Notes: generated by a model from the letters alone, not told the origin. A stretch of 64,000 nucleotides of DNA from Actinomycetota bacterium (GCA_013178005.1 JABLXL010000007.1:1-64000); one strand, 5' to 3'. Numbered from the stretch's first letter, positions 24,412 to 32,865 are shown. Numbers and translations are program-made.

Positions 24412-25437
24412 ATGGAAAAGAGCATTTCCACACATATTCCCAAGCGCACCCTGGGCCGTACCGGGATCGAGATCACCCCCATTGGCCTTGGAACCTGGCA
24501 ACTTGCGGGCGGCAGGGGCATGGACAGCCTGGTCTGGCAGGGCGTCTCCGACCAGGAGACGGACGAGATCGTAAAGACCGCCCTCAAGGGTGGGATAAAC
24601 TGGTTCGACACCGCCGAAGCCTACGGCATGGGGAGATCCGAGAGGAGGCTCGCGCTGGCCCTGAAAGACGCTGGCGTCGGGGACGACGAGGTGCTCATCG
24701 CCACCAAATGGATGCCCCTGATGCGAACGGCGGCTTCCCTGGCGGAAAACATATCCAGGCGAAAGGATTGCCTTTCCCCTTATTCCGTGGGCTTGTTCCA
24801 GATCCATCAGCCCATAGCGCTTTCCACCGTAAAGGCACAGATGGACGCCATGGCCGACCTCGTTGAACGGGGTCTCATCCGCGCCGTCGGTATCAGCAAC
24901 TTCCCCGCCCCCATGATGCGCCGCGCGCACGCGTTCCTCGCCGACCGCGGGATTCCCCTGGCCTCCAACCAGGTAAAGGTCAGCCTGCTCAACCGGCACA
25001 TAGAGACCAACGGCATCCTCAAGGCCGCCTACGAACTGGACGTGACCATCATCGCCTGGTCTCCCCTGGAAATGGGCATTTTAACTGGAAAGTTTCACCA
25101 GGACCCCGGGCTGTTGAGGAGCCGCCCGCCGGGAAGGAGGTTGTTCCTCCGCGCGAGGCTGGAGCGCAGCCGAGAGCTCGTGGCGGCCCTGGAGGAGATC
25201 GCCCGCGCCAACGGCGTCACCCCCGCCGTGGTCGCCTTGAGCTGGCTGGTCAACTTCTACGGCGACACGGTGGTCGCCATTCCGGGAGCCACCAAGGTCA
25301 GCCAGGTAGAGCAGAACGTACAGGCGAACGAGCTCAGGCTGACCCCAAGGGAGATGGAGCGGTTGGATGAGCTCTCCGCCAGGTTCCGGCACCTTGTCCC
25401 CGTGCCCGGCCGGGGCTGCAGCCGTAACCCCGTTTAG
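24412..25437 (+). CDS. Aldo/keto reductase
   Basis: A 341-residue NADPH-dependent oxidoreductase of the AKR superfamily with a TIM-barrel. The catalytic tetrad is visible: Asp and Tyr in NWFDTAEAYGMG, Lys in IATKWMP and His in LFQIHQP. The cofactor-binding end has IPGATKVSQVEQN. Start at the ATG at 24412 behind AGGAGGAGGG. The longer open frame upstream (from 24256) overlaps the promoter and is not coding. It reduces carbonyl compounds such as aldehydes or ketones; the exact substrate is unknown. Regulation by the divergent TetR protein is likely. Confidence 0.92.
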   Translation: MEKSISTHIPKRTLGRTGIEITPIGLGTWQLAGGRGMDSLVWQGVSDQETDEIVKTALKGGINWFDTAEAYGMGRSERRLALALKDAGVGDDEVLIATKWMPLMRTAASLAENISRRKDCLSPYSVGLFQIHQPIALSTVKAQMDAMADLVERGLIRAVGISNFPAPMMRRAHAFLADRGIPLASNQVKVSLLNRHIETNGILKAAYELDVTIIAWSPLEMGILTGKFHQDPGLLRSRPPGRRLFLRARLERSRELVAALEEIARANGVTPAVVALSWLVNFYGDTVVAIPGATKVSQVEQNVQANELRLTPREMERLDELSARFRHLVPVPGRGCSRNPV

Positions 25438-25855
25438 CCTCCTGGCGCGCACGCCTCGCCGCCGGCAGGCTCCGGCGCGCGGGAGCGGCACGGCGCAGGG
25501 CGTCGGTTACGTGATCCCGGCACCGCCGGCAATCGCGCAGGGACAGGGAACGTCGCGCCGGGCTACGGCGTGCGGTTCCGACCGCCGGACCGCTCCGGCA
25601 AAGAGAGACGGGGGCAGCGGGCTTGCGGCGCATATTCCCCTGAAGATGAACGCAATACGTGGGGGATTACCCGATCCCGGAAAGGGTTTCGCGGAGCGTC
25701 ACTCCATCACCGGGTCGCGCGCCGCCGCGCGGTCCCGCCACGGAAGGCTCGGTGATAATGACTGCGGTAATGGTGGTCCCGACGACCGATGGTTTATGCT
25801 ATCACTTGATATCGCGCGCCCACGCATCCCGGGTGGAGAGGAGGTTGATGCGGGC
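25438..25855. other. Intergenic region, no gene seen
   Basis: About 420 GC-rich bases between two plus-strand genes. The long open frame through it is an upstream extension of the DUF362 gene with improbable composition. No repeat, terminator with T-run or clear promoter was recognised. Confidence 0.45.
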
Positions 25856-26950
25856 ATGAGGGAGAAGGTCCTGGTGCTCGAGGCGAGTTACGACGAGGAC
25901 GTGTTGGCCCAATGCATGAAGGAGATTCTGGAAGCCTTCCCCCTTGATTTGGAGGGGAAAACGGTCCTGGTCAAACCGAACCTGCTCGGCCCGTGGCCGG
26001 GTGAAAGCGGCATCATAACCCACCCCCTGGTGGTAAAGGCTATGGTGGAGGCGGTGAAGGAGAGAGGCGGCCTGGTGCAGGTGGGCGACAACCCGGGGCT
26101 TCGAGGTTACGGGTGCGTCGGCAGGGTATGCAGGGAAACCGGCATGGAGGAGGTAGTGGGCCGGGAATGGACGAACATGGCGGCCTCGCCGCGCCGCGTG
26201 TCCCTGCGGTCCCGCTTCGTCGAGGAGGTTTCCATATCCTCCCAGGTACTCGACTGCGACGTGCTCATTTCCATGCCCAAGTTCAAGACCCACGTGAGCA
26301 CCCTCATCACCGGCGCGGTGAAAAACAGCTTCGGGTTCCTGGTGGGGGCGGACAAGGCGCGCATGCACGCGGCGGCGCCACGCTTCCGGGACTTCGGCGA
26401 GCTGCTGGTGGACATATACCAAGTCCGCGTGCCCGACCTGGTGGTCATGGACGCGGTGACGGCCATGGAGGGGAACGGCCCCTCGTGCGAGGATATCCGG
26501 GACCTGGGGAGGATACTCGCCGCGCGCAACGGGGTGGCCTTGGACGTGGTTATGGCCTCCATGATGAGAATGGACCCCTCGCTGATCCCCACCCTGGCCG
26601 TGGCGGCGCAAAGGGGGCTGGGGCCCGCCGCCCTGGAGGATATAGAGGTGTCCGGCCCCATGGAGGTGATACAGGATTTCAAACGCCCCTCGACGGTGCC
26701 CCGCATGTCCTGGACGGCCCCTTTCCACCGCGCGGTGTTCGCCCTGCTTTCCCACCGCGCCCTGGGGGTGGACCGGCGCCGCTGCACGGGCTGCCGCACC
26801 TGCGAGGAGGGTTGCCCGGTGGGGGCGATACGGGTCGAGCGGTACCCCAGCTTCGACGCCTCGAAGTGCATCAACTGCTATTGCTGCTACGAGCTGTGCC
26901 CGGAGCACGCGGTGAGGCTCAACCGCCTGTTGCGCCTGGTCCAGAGGTGA
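25856..26950 (+). CDS. DUF362 protein with C-terminal 2x[4Fe-4S] ferredoxin domain
   Basis: A 364-residue protein. The DUF362 domain (about 1-285) includes VLVKPNLLGPWPG and the conserved DCDVLISMPKFKTH and GAVKNSFGFLVGADK segments. The C-terminal 60 residues hold two ferredoxin motifs: CTGCRTCEEGCPVGAI and CINCYCCYELCPEHAV. DUF362 proteins are common in anaerobes and are thought to be redox partners, but their reaction is not established. Start at the ATG at 25856 behind GGAGAGGAGG. Convergent with the 4-hydroxybutyryl-CoA dehydratase gene. Confidence 0.9.
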   Translation: MREKVLVLEASYDEDVLAQCMKEILEAFPLDLEGKTVLVKPNLLGPWPGESGIITHPLVVKAMVEAVKERGGLVQVGDNPGLRGYGCVGRVCRETGMEEVVGREWTNMAASPRRVSLRSRFVEEVSISSQVLDCDVLISMPKFKTHVSTLITGAVKNSFGFLVGADKARMHAAAPRFRDFGELLVDIYQVRVPDLVVMDAVTAMEGNGPSCEDIRDLGRILAARNGVALDVVMASMMRMDPSLIPTLAVAAQRGLGPAALEDIEVSGPMEVIQDFKRPSTVPRMSWTAPFHRAVFALLSHRALGVDRRRCTGCRTCEEGCPVGAIRVERYPSFDASKCINCYCCYELCPEHAVRLNRLLRLVQR

Positions 26951-26952
26951 CC

Positions 26953-26980
26953 TCGCGGGGAGCCGACGCTCTCCCCGCGA
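26953..26980. repeat. 75-bp-period hairpin repeat, copy 1
   Basis: TCGCGGGGAG, an 8-base loop, then CTCCCCGCGA: a perfect 10-bp stem right after the DUF362 stop codon. Confidence 0.8.
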
Positions 26981-27027
26981 TCACGGTTGTCTATTCTGCT
27001 TCGAAATCCCGTGTGGCAATGAGAACG

Positions 27028-27055
27028 TCGCGGGGAGCGCACTCCCTCCCCGCGA
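27028..27055. repeat. 75-bp-period hairpin repeat, copy 2
   Basis: Same 10-bp stem and 8-base loop length as the copy at 26953, exactly 75 bases later; only the loop differs. Confidence 0.8.
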
Positions 27056-27102
27056 TCTTAACAGGCAAGTTCACTCAAGGATTCTGTTGGTCAACGCGAC
27101 GT

Positions 27103-27130
27103 CTCAGGGGAGCTCACGCCTTCCCCGCGA
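27103..27130. repeat. 75-bp-period hairpin repeat, copy 3 (degenerate)
   Basis: Keeps GGGGAG, an 8-base loop and TCCCCGCGA, with changes in the left arm; again 75 bases after the preceding copy. Confidence 0.6.
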
Positions 27131-27142
27131 CGGCGACCCGCC

Positions 27143-28567
27143 TCAGTCCTCGATGCCCGCCAGGCGCTTGGCAATCTCCTTCTTCTCCTGGATGTCGTAG
27201 GTGCCCAGGATGGCGATGTCCTCCATGATCGGAGACCCGCCTCCGTGCACGCCCGCGTACTGCATCACCCCGGCCATGGAGGAGCAGGAGAAGTCGCTGA
27301 TCCACGCGAAGCACTTGTACACGTTCTCCGCGCTCACCCCGTCCGCGCGCATGATGTACTTCTTCACCAGCTCGCCCACCTCGGGGCTGGCGTACTCCTC
27401 GCTGTAGGGCAGGGTGGCCGGAAGGCCCCCGGCGATCTCCGCCAGGAGGTCGTACTCGTGGTAGAGGTTCACGCCCGCGTGCTTGCGGGCCACGTTGCAG
27501 AAAACCACGTCCGGCATCTGGGTGCCGGAGGGGGTCTTGGTGGACTTGACCGCCGCGGCGATGCCGCAGCCGTAGACCAGCTCCGCCACGCTGATCAGCT
27601 CGGCCAGGGCGTGGCGCACGTGCTGCTCTCTCTCGATGCCGTTGTACTCCGCCGCCAGGGCGGTGGTGCCCATGATCACGTCGGACATGGCCGGCTTGCA
27701 CCCGGTGTAGGAGTGGCGATGGTAGAGGGAGAAGAGCAGTGCGAGCTGCCCCCCGAACTCCGTCTCGCCGTTAAGGAAGACCCGGTCCCAGGGCACGAAG
27801 ACGTCGTCGAAGATGGTCAGGGACTCGATCTCTCCCTTGCCGGAGAGGGCCGTGGCCACCTCGGGCACGCGGTCGCGGTAGCGCGCGCCGCGGCAGACCA
27901 GTTTCACTCCCGGCCAGTCCCCGGGGACGGCGAAGGCCACCGCCCAGTCGCCCTCCTCTGGGGTGAGGAAGCGCGTGGGGGTGACGATGATCTCGTCGGC
28001 CAGGGGGGCGAAGGAGTTGTGGGCCTTGGCCCCGCGCACCACGATGCCGTCCTTGCGCCTTTCCACCACCCGCAGGTAGAGGTCGGGGTCGGTCTGCTCG
28101 TGCGGCCTCCGCTTGCGGTGGCCCTTGACGTCGGTCTGGGCGCAGCAGCCCACGATGTCGTTGGCCTGCCAGAACTTGAGGTACTCCAGGAAGCGCTGGT
28201 GGTACTCGGTGCCGTGGACCTGGTCACACTGGTAGGTGATCACCGACAGCGCGTTCATGGCGTCGATGCCCATGCAGCGCGCAATGCATCCCCCCACCAG
28301 GCGGCAGGACATGCGGGTCATCTCCTGCTTGGCCAGCAGGTCCTCCGGGCTCTGGTGGATGTGGCAGAAGCGGCTGATGGTCTCCCCGGTGAGGTGCGAC
28401 TTCGCGGTGGTGAGGTGTTGCACCTCCTTGGCGTGGGCGAGCTCGATGGTCAGGTCCATGATATCGGTTCCCGGGAGGTTCTCCCTCCCCAGCACCTCGC
28501 CGCCCATGTAGACGTTGGGCTTCATGGCCTTGAGGCTTTCGTGGTATTCGTCGACCGTGCGGATCAT
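27143..28567 (-). CDS. abfD: 4-hydroxybutyryl-CoA dehydratase / vinylacetyl-CoA delta-isomerase
   Basis: A 474-residue member of the HpaB-like flavoprotein family. The [4Fe-4S]/FAD enzyme 4-hydroxybutyryl-CoA dehydratase uses three Cys and one His as cluster ligands (C99, C103, H292, C299 in the Clostridium enzyme). Here GGCIARC gives C94 and C98, and YHRHSYTGC gives H283 and C290, with identical spacing. This separates it from plain HpaB mono-oxygenases. It converts 4-hydroxybutyryl-CoA to crotonyl-CoA in 4-aminobutyrate or succinate fermentation. Start at 28567, eight bases after GGAGG. It is divergent from a TetR gene across a palindromic operator. Confidence 0.88.
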   Translation of the reverse strand: MIRTVDEYHESLKAMKPNVYMGGEVLGRENLPGTDIMDLTIELAHAKEVQHLTTAKSHLTGETISRFCHIHQSPEDLLAKQEMTRMSCRLVGGCIARCMGIDAMNALSVITYQCDQVHGTEYHQRFLEYLKFWQANDIVGCCAQTDVKGHRKRRPHEQTDPDLYLRVVERRKDGIVVRGAKAHNSFAPLADEIIVTPTRFLTPEEGDWAVAFAVPGDWPGVKLVCRGARYRDRVPEVATALSGKGEIESLTIFDDVFVPWDRVFLNGETEFGGQLALLFSLYHRHSYTGCKPAMSDVIMGTTALAAEYNGIEREQHVRHALAELISVAELVYGCGIAAAVKSTKTPSGTQMPDVVFCNVARKHAGVNLYHEYDLLAEIAGGLPATLPYSEEYASPEVGELVKKYIMRADGVSAENVYKCFAWISDFSCSSMAGVMQYAGVHGGGSPIMEDIAILGTYDIQEKKEIAKRLAGIED

Positions 28568-28599
28568 CGTCATCCCCTCCAAAATAATCGTTTCAGTAA

Positions 28600-28639
28600 T
28601 TGCTTCTTTATTATAGTTTGCCTATAATAATAATGTCAA
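28600..28639. promoter_or_regulatory. Overlapping divergent promoters with palindromic TetR operator
   Basis: A perfect inverted repeat, TTATTATAG-tttgc-CTATAATAA, at 28608-28630 contains a -10 box for each direction. On plus: TTGCTT (28600-28605), 17 bases, TATAAT (28623-28628) for the TetR gene. On minus: TTGACA (28634-28639), 18 bases, TATAAT (28610-28615) for the dehydratase gene. A bound dimer would cover both -10 boxes. Confidence 0.75.
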
Positions 28640-28673
28640 TTTCATAACGTATCTATGATATTGAGGTGTATCA

Positions 28674-29336
28674 ATGGGGAATGACTACAAGGCAAGGGAC
28701 AAATTCTCGAGTATTATTGAAGCTGCCCTCAAGGTTTTCGGGGAAAAAGGTTATTACAACGCCACCATCTCGGAGATCGCCCGCACCGCGGGGGTCTCGG
28801 AGGCGACCATCTACGAGTATTTCGGGAGCAAGGAGGACCTGCTCTTCGCCATCCCCAAGGAGATAACCACCCATGCGGTGGAGTTCCTGGAGGCCATCGG
28901 CCCTTACATCAAGGGGGCGGAGAACAAGATAAGGACCATCGCTTACGGGTACTTCAACCTCTACCGCGATAACCCCGACTATTCCTCCCTGGTGCTCCTG
29001 GACCTAAAGCATAACCGCAAGTTCATGGAGGCGGAGGGCTACCAGGCGGTGAAGAGGTCGGCCGGGTACCTCCTCTCCTGCATCGAGGAGGGTATAAGCT
29101 CGGGTGAGTTCAGGAAGGGCCTCGACCCCTACCTGGTGCGCTCCATGATCCTGGGGACCATAGAGCACGTTTTCTTCCGCTGGCACCTGAGGGGGCGGAA
29201 GGACGAGCTCCGCGACTTCGTGGAGCCCATGTTGGACATGCTCTTCGAGGGGATCAGGAGCGAGCCCGAGCCGCGCGCCTACCAGATAAACATCACCCTG
29301 CCCCCCGCCGGCGCCGGACGGGGCCGAGACGACTAG
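28674..29336 (+). CDS. TetR-family transcriptional regulator, likely of the dehydratase gene
   Basis: A 220-residue regulator with the N-terminal HTH ALKVFGEKGYYNATISEIARTAGVSEATIYEYFGSKEDLL (residues about 17-57). The C-terminal part is FadR/AcrR-like (KIRTIAYGYFNLYRDNPDY, then IEHVFFRWHLRGR). Such proteins commonly sense acyl-CoAs. The ribosome site GAGGTG precedes the ATG at 28674. The gene shares its control region with the 4-hydroxybutyryl-CoA dehydratase gene, whose palindrome overlaps both -10 boxes, so autorepression and repression of the dehydratase are expected. Confidence 0.92.
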   Translation: MGNDYKARDKFSSIIEAALKVFGEKGYYNATISEIARTAGVSEATIYEYFGSKEDLLFAIPKEITTHAVEFLEAIGPYIKGAENKIRTIAYGYFNLYRDNPDYSSLVLLDLKHNRKFMEAEGYQAVKRSAGYLLSCIEEGISSGEFRKGLDPYLVRSMILGTIEHVFFRWHLRGRKDELRDFVEPMLDMLFEGIRSEPEPRAYQINITLPPAGAGRGRDD

Positions 29337-29394
29337 GGCAGGCAACCGACCTCGCACCGACAAAAAAGCGCACCTGCCGTTCATCTGAGCAACC

Positions 29395-29830
29395 ATGGAC
29401 CTCCTTGGTTTATCCCGGGCACACCGTCAAGATCCTAGTGCCGGCTTTGCCGACGAGACGAGCCCTCCTCGAGGAGGCGAAGCGCTGCATGCCCTTCTCC
29501 ATCCTGGCCCTGCATGCCGAAGACGGCACGGAGCTCTTGAAGCACCTCGATACCTCCACGGAAGAGCATCTCATCACCCATTACTTCAGCCATCCCACTG
29601 CCCCAAGGAAAACGCCTTCGTGGAAAGGAAGATTCAGAACGACGAGTACGATCTGTGGGTTTTCGAGGAGGGATATATGGATGAGATGCTCAATCGTACC
29701 CTTTGAAGAATGGAGCTACGTATACAATGACGTGAGGCCACACTTGAGCCTAGGCTACCTCATCCCCATTGAGTTCTTGAGCCAGTGGATGGAGGAGGAT
29801 TATCTTGCGGGGGCTTGTCCGCCATGGAGT
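29395..29830 (+). pseudogene. Remnant of a DDE (rve-type) insertion-sequence transposase
   Basis: Three pieces of an integrase-core transposase lie in alternating frames. One frame has the region HAEDGTELLKHLD, matching the DNGSEF block, and HYFSHP. The next frame has CPKENAFVERKIQNDEYDLW with the catalytic Glu. The first frame resumes at EEWSYVYNDVRPHLSLGYL and IPIEFL. Joining needs one frameshift near 29590 and a one-base T insertion near 29702 of opposite sense. The N-terminal HTH and first Asp are missing, and no terminal repeats were found, so the element is dead. Confidence 0.8.
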
Positions 29831-29916
29831 AAACCAGGACACGCGCTTGTAATCCAATCCCCGAACATGGATAATAAGGCGACTGTTAGTGGCATGCTAT
29901 CTAGAGGGAGGACGAG

Positions 29917-30357
29917 ATGAGAAAGGTTTTCATCCTGCTGTTGTCGCTATGCATCGGCGTTGCCGCGCTTGTGGTCGTGGGCTGCGGGGGCGGCGGTTCG
30001 TCCGACTCGCCCGAGCAGGTGGTGGAGAAGTTCGTCAAGGCCACCATGGCCGGGGACGCCGACACCGCCTATTCCCTCATCTCCGAGGACAGCAAGGACG
30101 AGATCGAGAGCAAGGAGGAGCTGGTGGAGGGAGTCGGCGAGGGAGTCTCCGATTACTCCGTGGGCGGCGCCAGCGTATCCGGAGACACCGCCAAGGTGGC
30201 CACCAGCCTTACCCTGAAGGATATCGACTTCGAGATGAAGTTCGACATGATCCTGGTCAAGGAGGGCGGCGCCTGGAAGATAGACCTGGCCCAGACCCAG
30301 ACCGAGATGGAGAAGGCCTTAGAGGAATTTATGAAAGAGTTCGAGCCGGAAGAATAG
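29917..30357 (+). CDS. DUF4878-like lipoprotein
   Basis: A 146-residue predicted lipoprotein. The signal is MRKVFILLLSLCIGVAALVVVGCGGGG with lipobox Cys at about residue 23. It is followed by a compact cystatin/NTF2-like domain: PEQVVEKFVKATMAGDADTAY (helix), strands with SGDTAKVATSLTL, and GGAWKID near the end. This matches the DUF4878/lumazine-binding-like layout. Located outside the cell membrane; function unknown. The ribosome site is gagggaggacgag before the ATG at 29917. A terminator hairpin follows at 30385. Confidence 0.8.
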   Translation: MRKVFILLLSLCIGVAALVVVGCGGGGSSDSPEQVVEKFVKATMAGDADTAYSLISEDSKDEIESKEELVEGVGEGVSDYSVGGASVSGDTAKVATSLTLKDIDFEMKFDMILVKEGGAWKIDLAQTQTEMEKALEEFMKEFEPEE

Positions 30358-30762
30358 CCGCTTGAACGCGAGGGGAACCTTCACAGCCCGCGGCCCCCGC
30401 CGCGGGCTTCACCATTTTAGGGTAGGGCTATACGCAATATGGCCGACGTATTAACCGTTACAACTGGAATGCTGACACCATAGCTTATCTCATCCCCCTA
30501 TCGGGGCCGGTAGGCTTCCGGCCGGACTTACCGTTCGACCTTCCGCGCAACGGCGTCAAGGTTGACCACGGTCATCGCCCCTGCATCACGCAATTGATGC
30601 GGCGGTCTCCATTCCGCCTTCTGGATAACGATACCGGGGTAGGTTAAAGGGCCGCTCCTTCTGCCAGCCGGCGATGGGAGATGAGTCCGTGCCATATGGG
30701 AGATCAAGTCCGTGCCAAAAGCCTCCGAGAAGCGCGAGCGCTTGCCGGACACCGATTCTGTT
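30358..30762. other. Intergenic region with terminator and short repeats
   Basis: About 400 bases between convergent genes. It contains the hairpin at 30385-30408. Two near-copies of GGGAGAT..GTCCGTGCCA are 24 bases apart around 30674-30717. The short minus-strand open frame at 30528-30752 has no ribosome site or recognisable domain. Confidence 0.5.
30385..30408 (+). terminator. Rho-independent-type hairpin
   Basis: AGCCCGCGG, loop CCCCCG region, CCGCGGGCT, 28 bases after the DUF4878 lipoprotein stop, followed by a short ATTTT. Confidence 0.6.
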
Positions 30763-32199
30763 TTAAAACGCCGGAGCCGCTTTCAAGGCCCGGTAATCCA
30801 GGAGGGAGCGCAGGGCGCGGGCGCAGCGGGAGGCGGAAGGGTAAACCGGCACCCCGCTTTCCACCAGGGCGCGTATGGAGGAGCTGCCCGTGCCCAGGAA
30901 CGACATCACCACCAGGGGCTTGCCGGCATCCCCCGGCACCGCCGCCAGCTCGGCCAGGAAGGCCCTGTAACCCTCGTCCCAGGCGTCCTCCATGGCCTGG
31001 AGGTCGGGGAAGCGCTTCTTGAGGTTGACCATGAAATCCGGCGCCCCGAATATTCCGTAGATGACCGCGGCGTCGACTTCCCCCGACTCGTAGGCCGTCT
31101 CGAGGAGCTGCTTGAAGATGAATATGTTGGTCTCGAAGGTGAGGTCGATGGGATTGCCGGTGTAGGTCAGCGGGCCGGTCATGGCGTCGAGCCTGGCCCT
31201 CAACGCCTGCGAGAAAGCCGGTACCTTCAAACCCGCCTTCTCCAGGTGGTAGGCCAGGGAGGATCCGGGCCCGCCGGAGTTGGTTATCACCGCCACGCGG
31301 TCTCCGGCTGGCAAAGGCTGCATGGAAAGGACCCACAGGAGGTCGAGCATGTGGTCGATGTCGTCGGCTCGGATCACCCCCGCCTGGGCGAAGAGCCCCT
31401 CGTAGAGCTCGTCGGGGCCCGAAACCGCCCCGGTGTGGGAAAGGGATGAGCGCGACCCCGCCTCCGTCCCCCCCACGTAGATGGCGACCACCGGCTTTTC
31501 CTCCACCAGCCTGCGCGCCGCGGCGATGAACTCGCGGGGTCGGCGGACGGCCTCGACGTAGAGCCCCACGGCGCGGATGTCCCCCTCGTCCCGGAAGTAT
31601 TCCAGGCAGTCCACCAGGTCCATGTCCGCCTCGTTGCCCACGCTTATGGTCTGGCCCATTCTAATCCCCTGGGCGCGGAGATACGGGTTGATCATGGCGG
31701 TATAGGCACCCGATTGCGAGGCGAAGGCGATCCTTCCTCCCATGGGCGGGTTCACGATGGTGGTGGTGTTGAGTGAACAGGTGCTGTTCATGATCCCCAC
31801 GCAGTTCGGCCCGAGGAAACGCATGCCGTACCTTGAGGCTATCTCCTTTATCTCCCTCTCCCGCCGCCTGCCCTCCTCTCCGGGCACCTCCTTGAAGCCC
31901 CCCGAGATGATGATAGCCCGCCGCACCCCCGCCCTGCCACATTCTTCCATCACCTCGGGCACCACCTCCGTGGGAAGGACCAGCTGCGCGAGGTCCACGG
32001 GCTTTCCCACCTCCGCCATGCTGCGGTAGGCGGGGATGCCCATCACCTCGGCCTCGCTGCGGTGGATGGGATAGACCTCCCCACGGAAGCCGGTCTCAAG
32101 GATGTTGGCGAGCTGGATGGAGCCCATCTTCATGGGGTTGTTGGATGCCCCGTAGATGGCGATGGACGAGGGATTCATCAACTGCTTCAACGGGTGCAT
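30763..32199 (-). CDS. ADP-forming acyl-CoA synthetase, alpha-type subunit (second copy)
   Basis: A 478-residue protein built like the one at 18553-19965 but only distantly similar. It has a CoA-binding Rossmann domain (SIAIYGASNNPMKMG), the alpha-subunit FLGPNCVGIMN and FASQSGAYTAMI segments, and SLSHTGAVSGPDELY with the likely phospho-His. ITNSGGPGSSLAYHLEKAG begins the second ligase domain. The ATP-grasp beta part is absent. Start at the ATG at 32199, six bases behind GGAGGT; the longer frame lacks a site. Role: energy-conserving cleavage of acyl-CoA, or activation of organic acids, probably with a beta subunit encoded elsewhere. Confidence 0.85.
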   Translation of the reverse strand: MHPLKQLMNPSSIAIYGASNNPMKMGSIQLANILETGFRGEVYPIHRSEAEVMGIPAYRSMAEVGKPVDLAQLVLPTEVVPEVMEECGRAGVRRAIIISGGFKEVPGEEGRRREREIKEIASRYGMRFLGPNCVGIMNSTCSLNTTTIVNPPMGGRIAFASQSGAYTAMINPYLRAQGIRMGQTISVGNEADMDLVDCLEYFRDEGDIRAVGLYVEAVRRPREFIAAARRLVEEKPVVAIYVGGTEAGSRSSLSHTGAVSGPDELYEGLFAQAGVIRADDIDHMLDLLWVLSMQPLPAGDRVAVITNSGGPGSSLAYHLEKAGLKVPAFSQALRARLDAMTGPLTYTGNPIDLTFETNIFIFKQLLETAYESGEVDAAVIYGIFGAPDFMVNLKKRFPDLQAMEDAWDEGYRAFLAELAAVPGDAGKPLVVMSFLGTGSSSIRALVESGVPVYPSASRCARALRSLLDYRALKAAPAF

Positions 32200-32376
32200 G
32201 GCGGGACCTCCATTCCTTACCACTTCCGGCACGATCGCGGCGAAGCCTTGCTTCCCCGCATCAAGCGGCCCCAGGCCAGACCGCGATTCGTCAAATTCCC
32301 TGGCTTCAAGGCAGTTCCTGCCGTCAACCCAAAGGGCTCGAATTGCCCCTGACGTCCGCCTGGCGCCTTTGGCGCC

Positions 32377-32865
32377 TCATTCTTCCGGGGAGAGGGCGTT
32401 CTCCACCGCCTTCAGGGAGACCTTCTTGCTGACCGAGGCGCCGCTCTCCAGGTCCACGTCAAGCGACTGGGCGGAGACCACCCGCTCGAAGATATCCCTT
32501 ATGTCCTCCTGCGTCTCCTCCGCCATCTTTCCTGCATCCACCAGCTCTATGGCCTCGATGCGGCCCCCCTCCACCGTCACCTCCACCGACGCCTTGACGT
32601 GGAACAAGCTGTAGGATCCGGCGTAGACCCCATCGGCGAGCCGCGAGGGGTCAACCTCCCCCACGGTGAGCGACCGCGCGGCCTTGAGGAAGCGCCAGGC
32701 GTACAGTCCCCCCATCAGGCCGGCCACGGCCAGAAGGGCCACCAGCGCCACGGCCATCCAGAAGACGGCTTTCTTGCGGGCGCTCTTTAAGCCGGGTTCA
32801 CGGGGTGCCTCCGGCACCCCAGTTTCCCTCGCCGCTTCAGCCGCGCCAGACCCTTGTTCTTCCAT
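32377..32865 (-). CDS. Membrane-anchored FMN-binding-domain protein
   Basis: A 162-residue protein. A charged N-terminus is followed by one transmembrane helix (AVFWMAVALVALLAVAGLMGGLYAW, residues about 32-56). An extracytoplasmic FMN-binding domain follows (DGVYAGSYSLFHVKASVEVTV through the end). In RnfG/NqrC proteins FMN is held covalently by Thr/Ser in an S(T)GAT motif; here the matching site reads SGASVSKK. Start at the ATG at 32865 behind GAGG. Divergent from a flavodoxin gene, which points to membrane-linked flavin electron transfer. Confidence 0.82.
   Translation of the reverse strand: MEEQGSGAAEAARETGVPEAPREPGLKSARKKAVFWMAVALVALLAVAGLMGGLYAWRFLKAARSLTVGEVDPSRLADGVYAGSYSLFHVKASVEVTVEGGRIEAIELVDAGKMAEETQEDIRDIFERVVSAQSLDVDLESGASVSKKVSLKAVENALSPEE

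Noticed and set aside
26953-27130. CRISPR array
   Set aside because: Only three units, the repeat interior varies, the third copy is degenerate, and there are no cas genes; treated as a hairpin repeat.
27245-28627. 460-residue plus-strand open frame
   Set aside because: Antisense to the dehydratase; composition is typical of a shadow frame and it crosses the divergent promoter.
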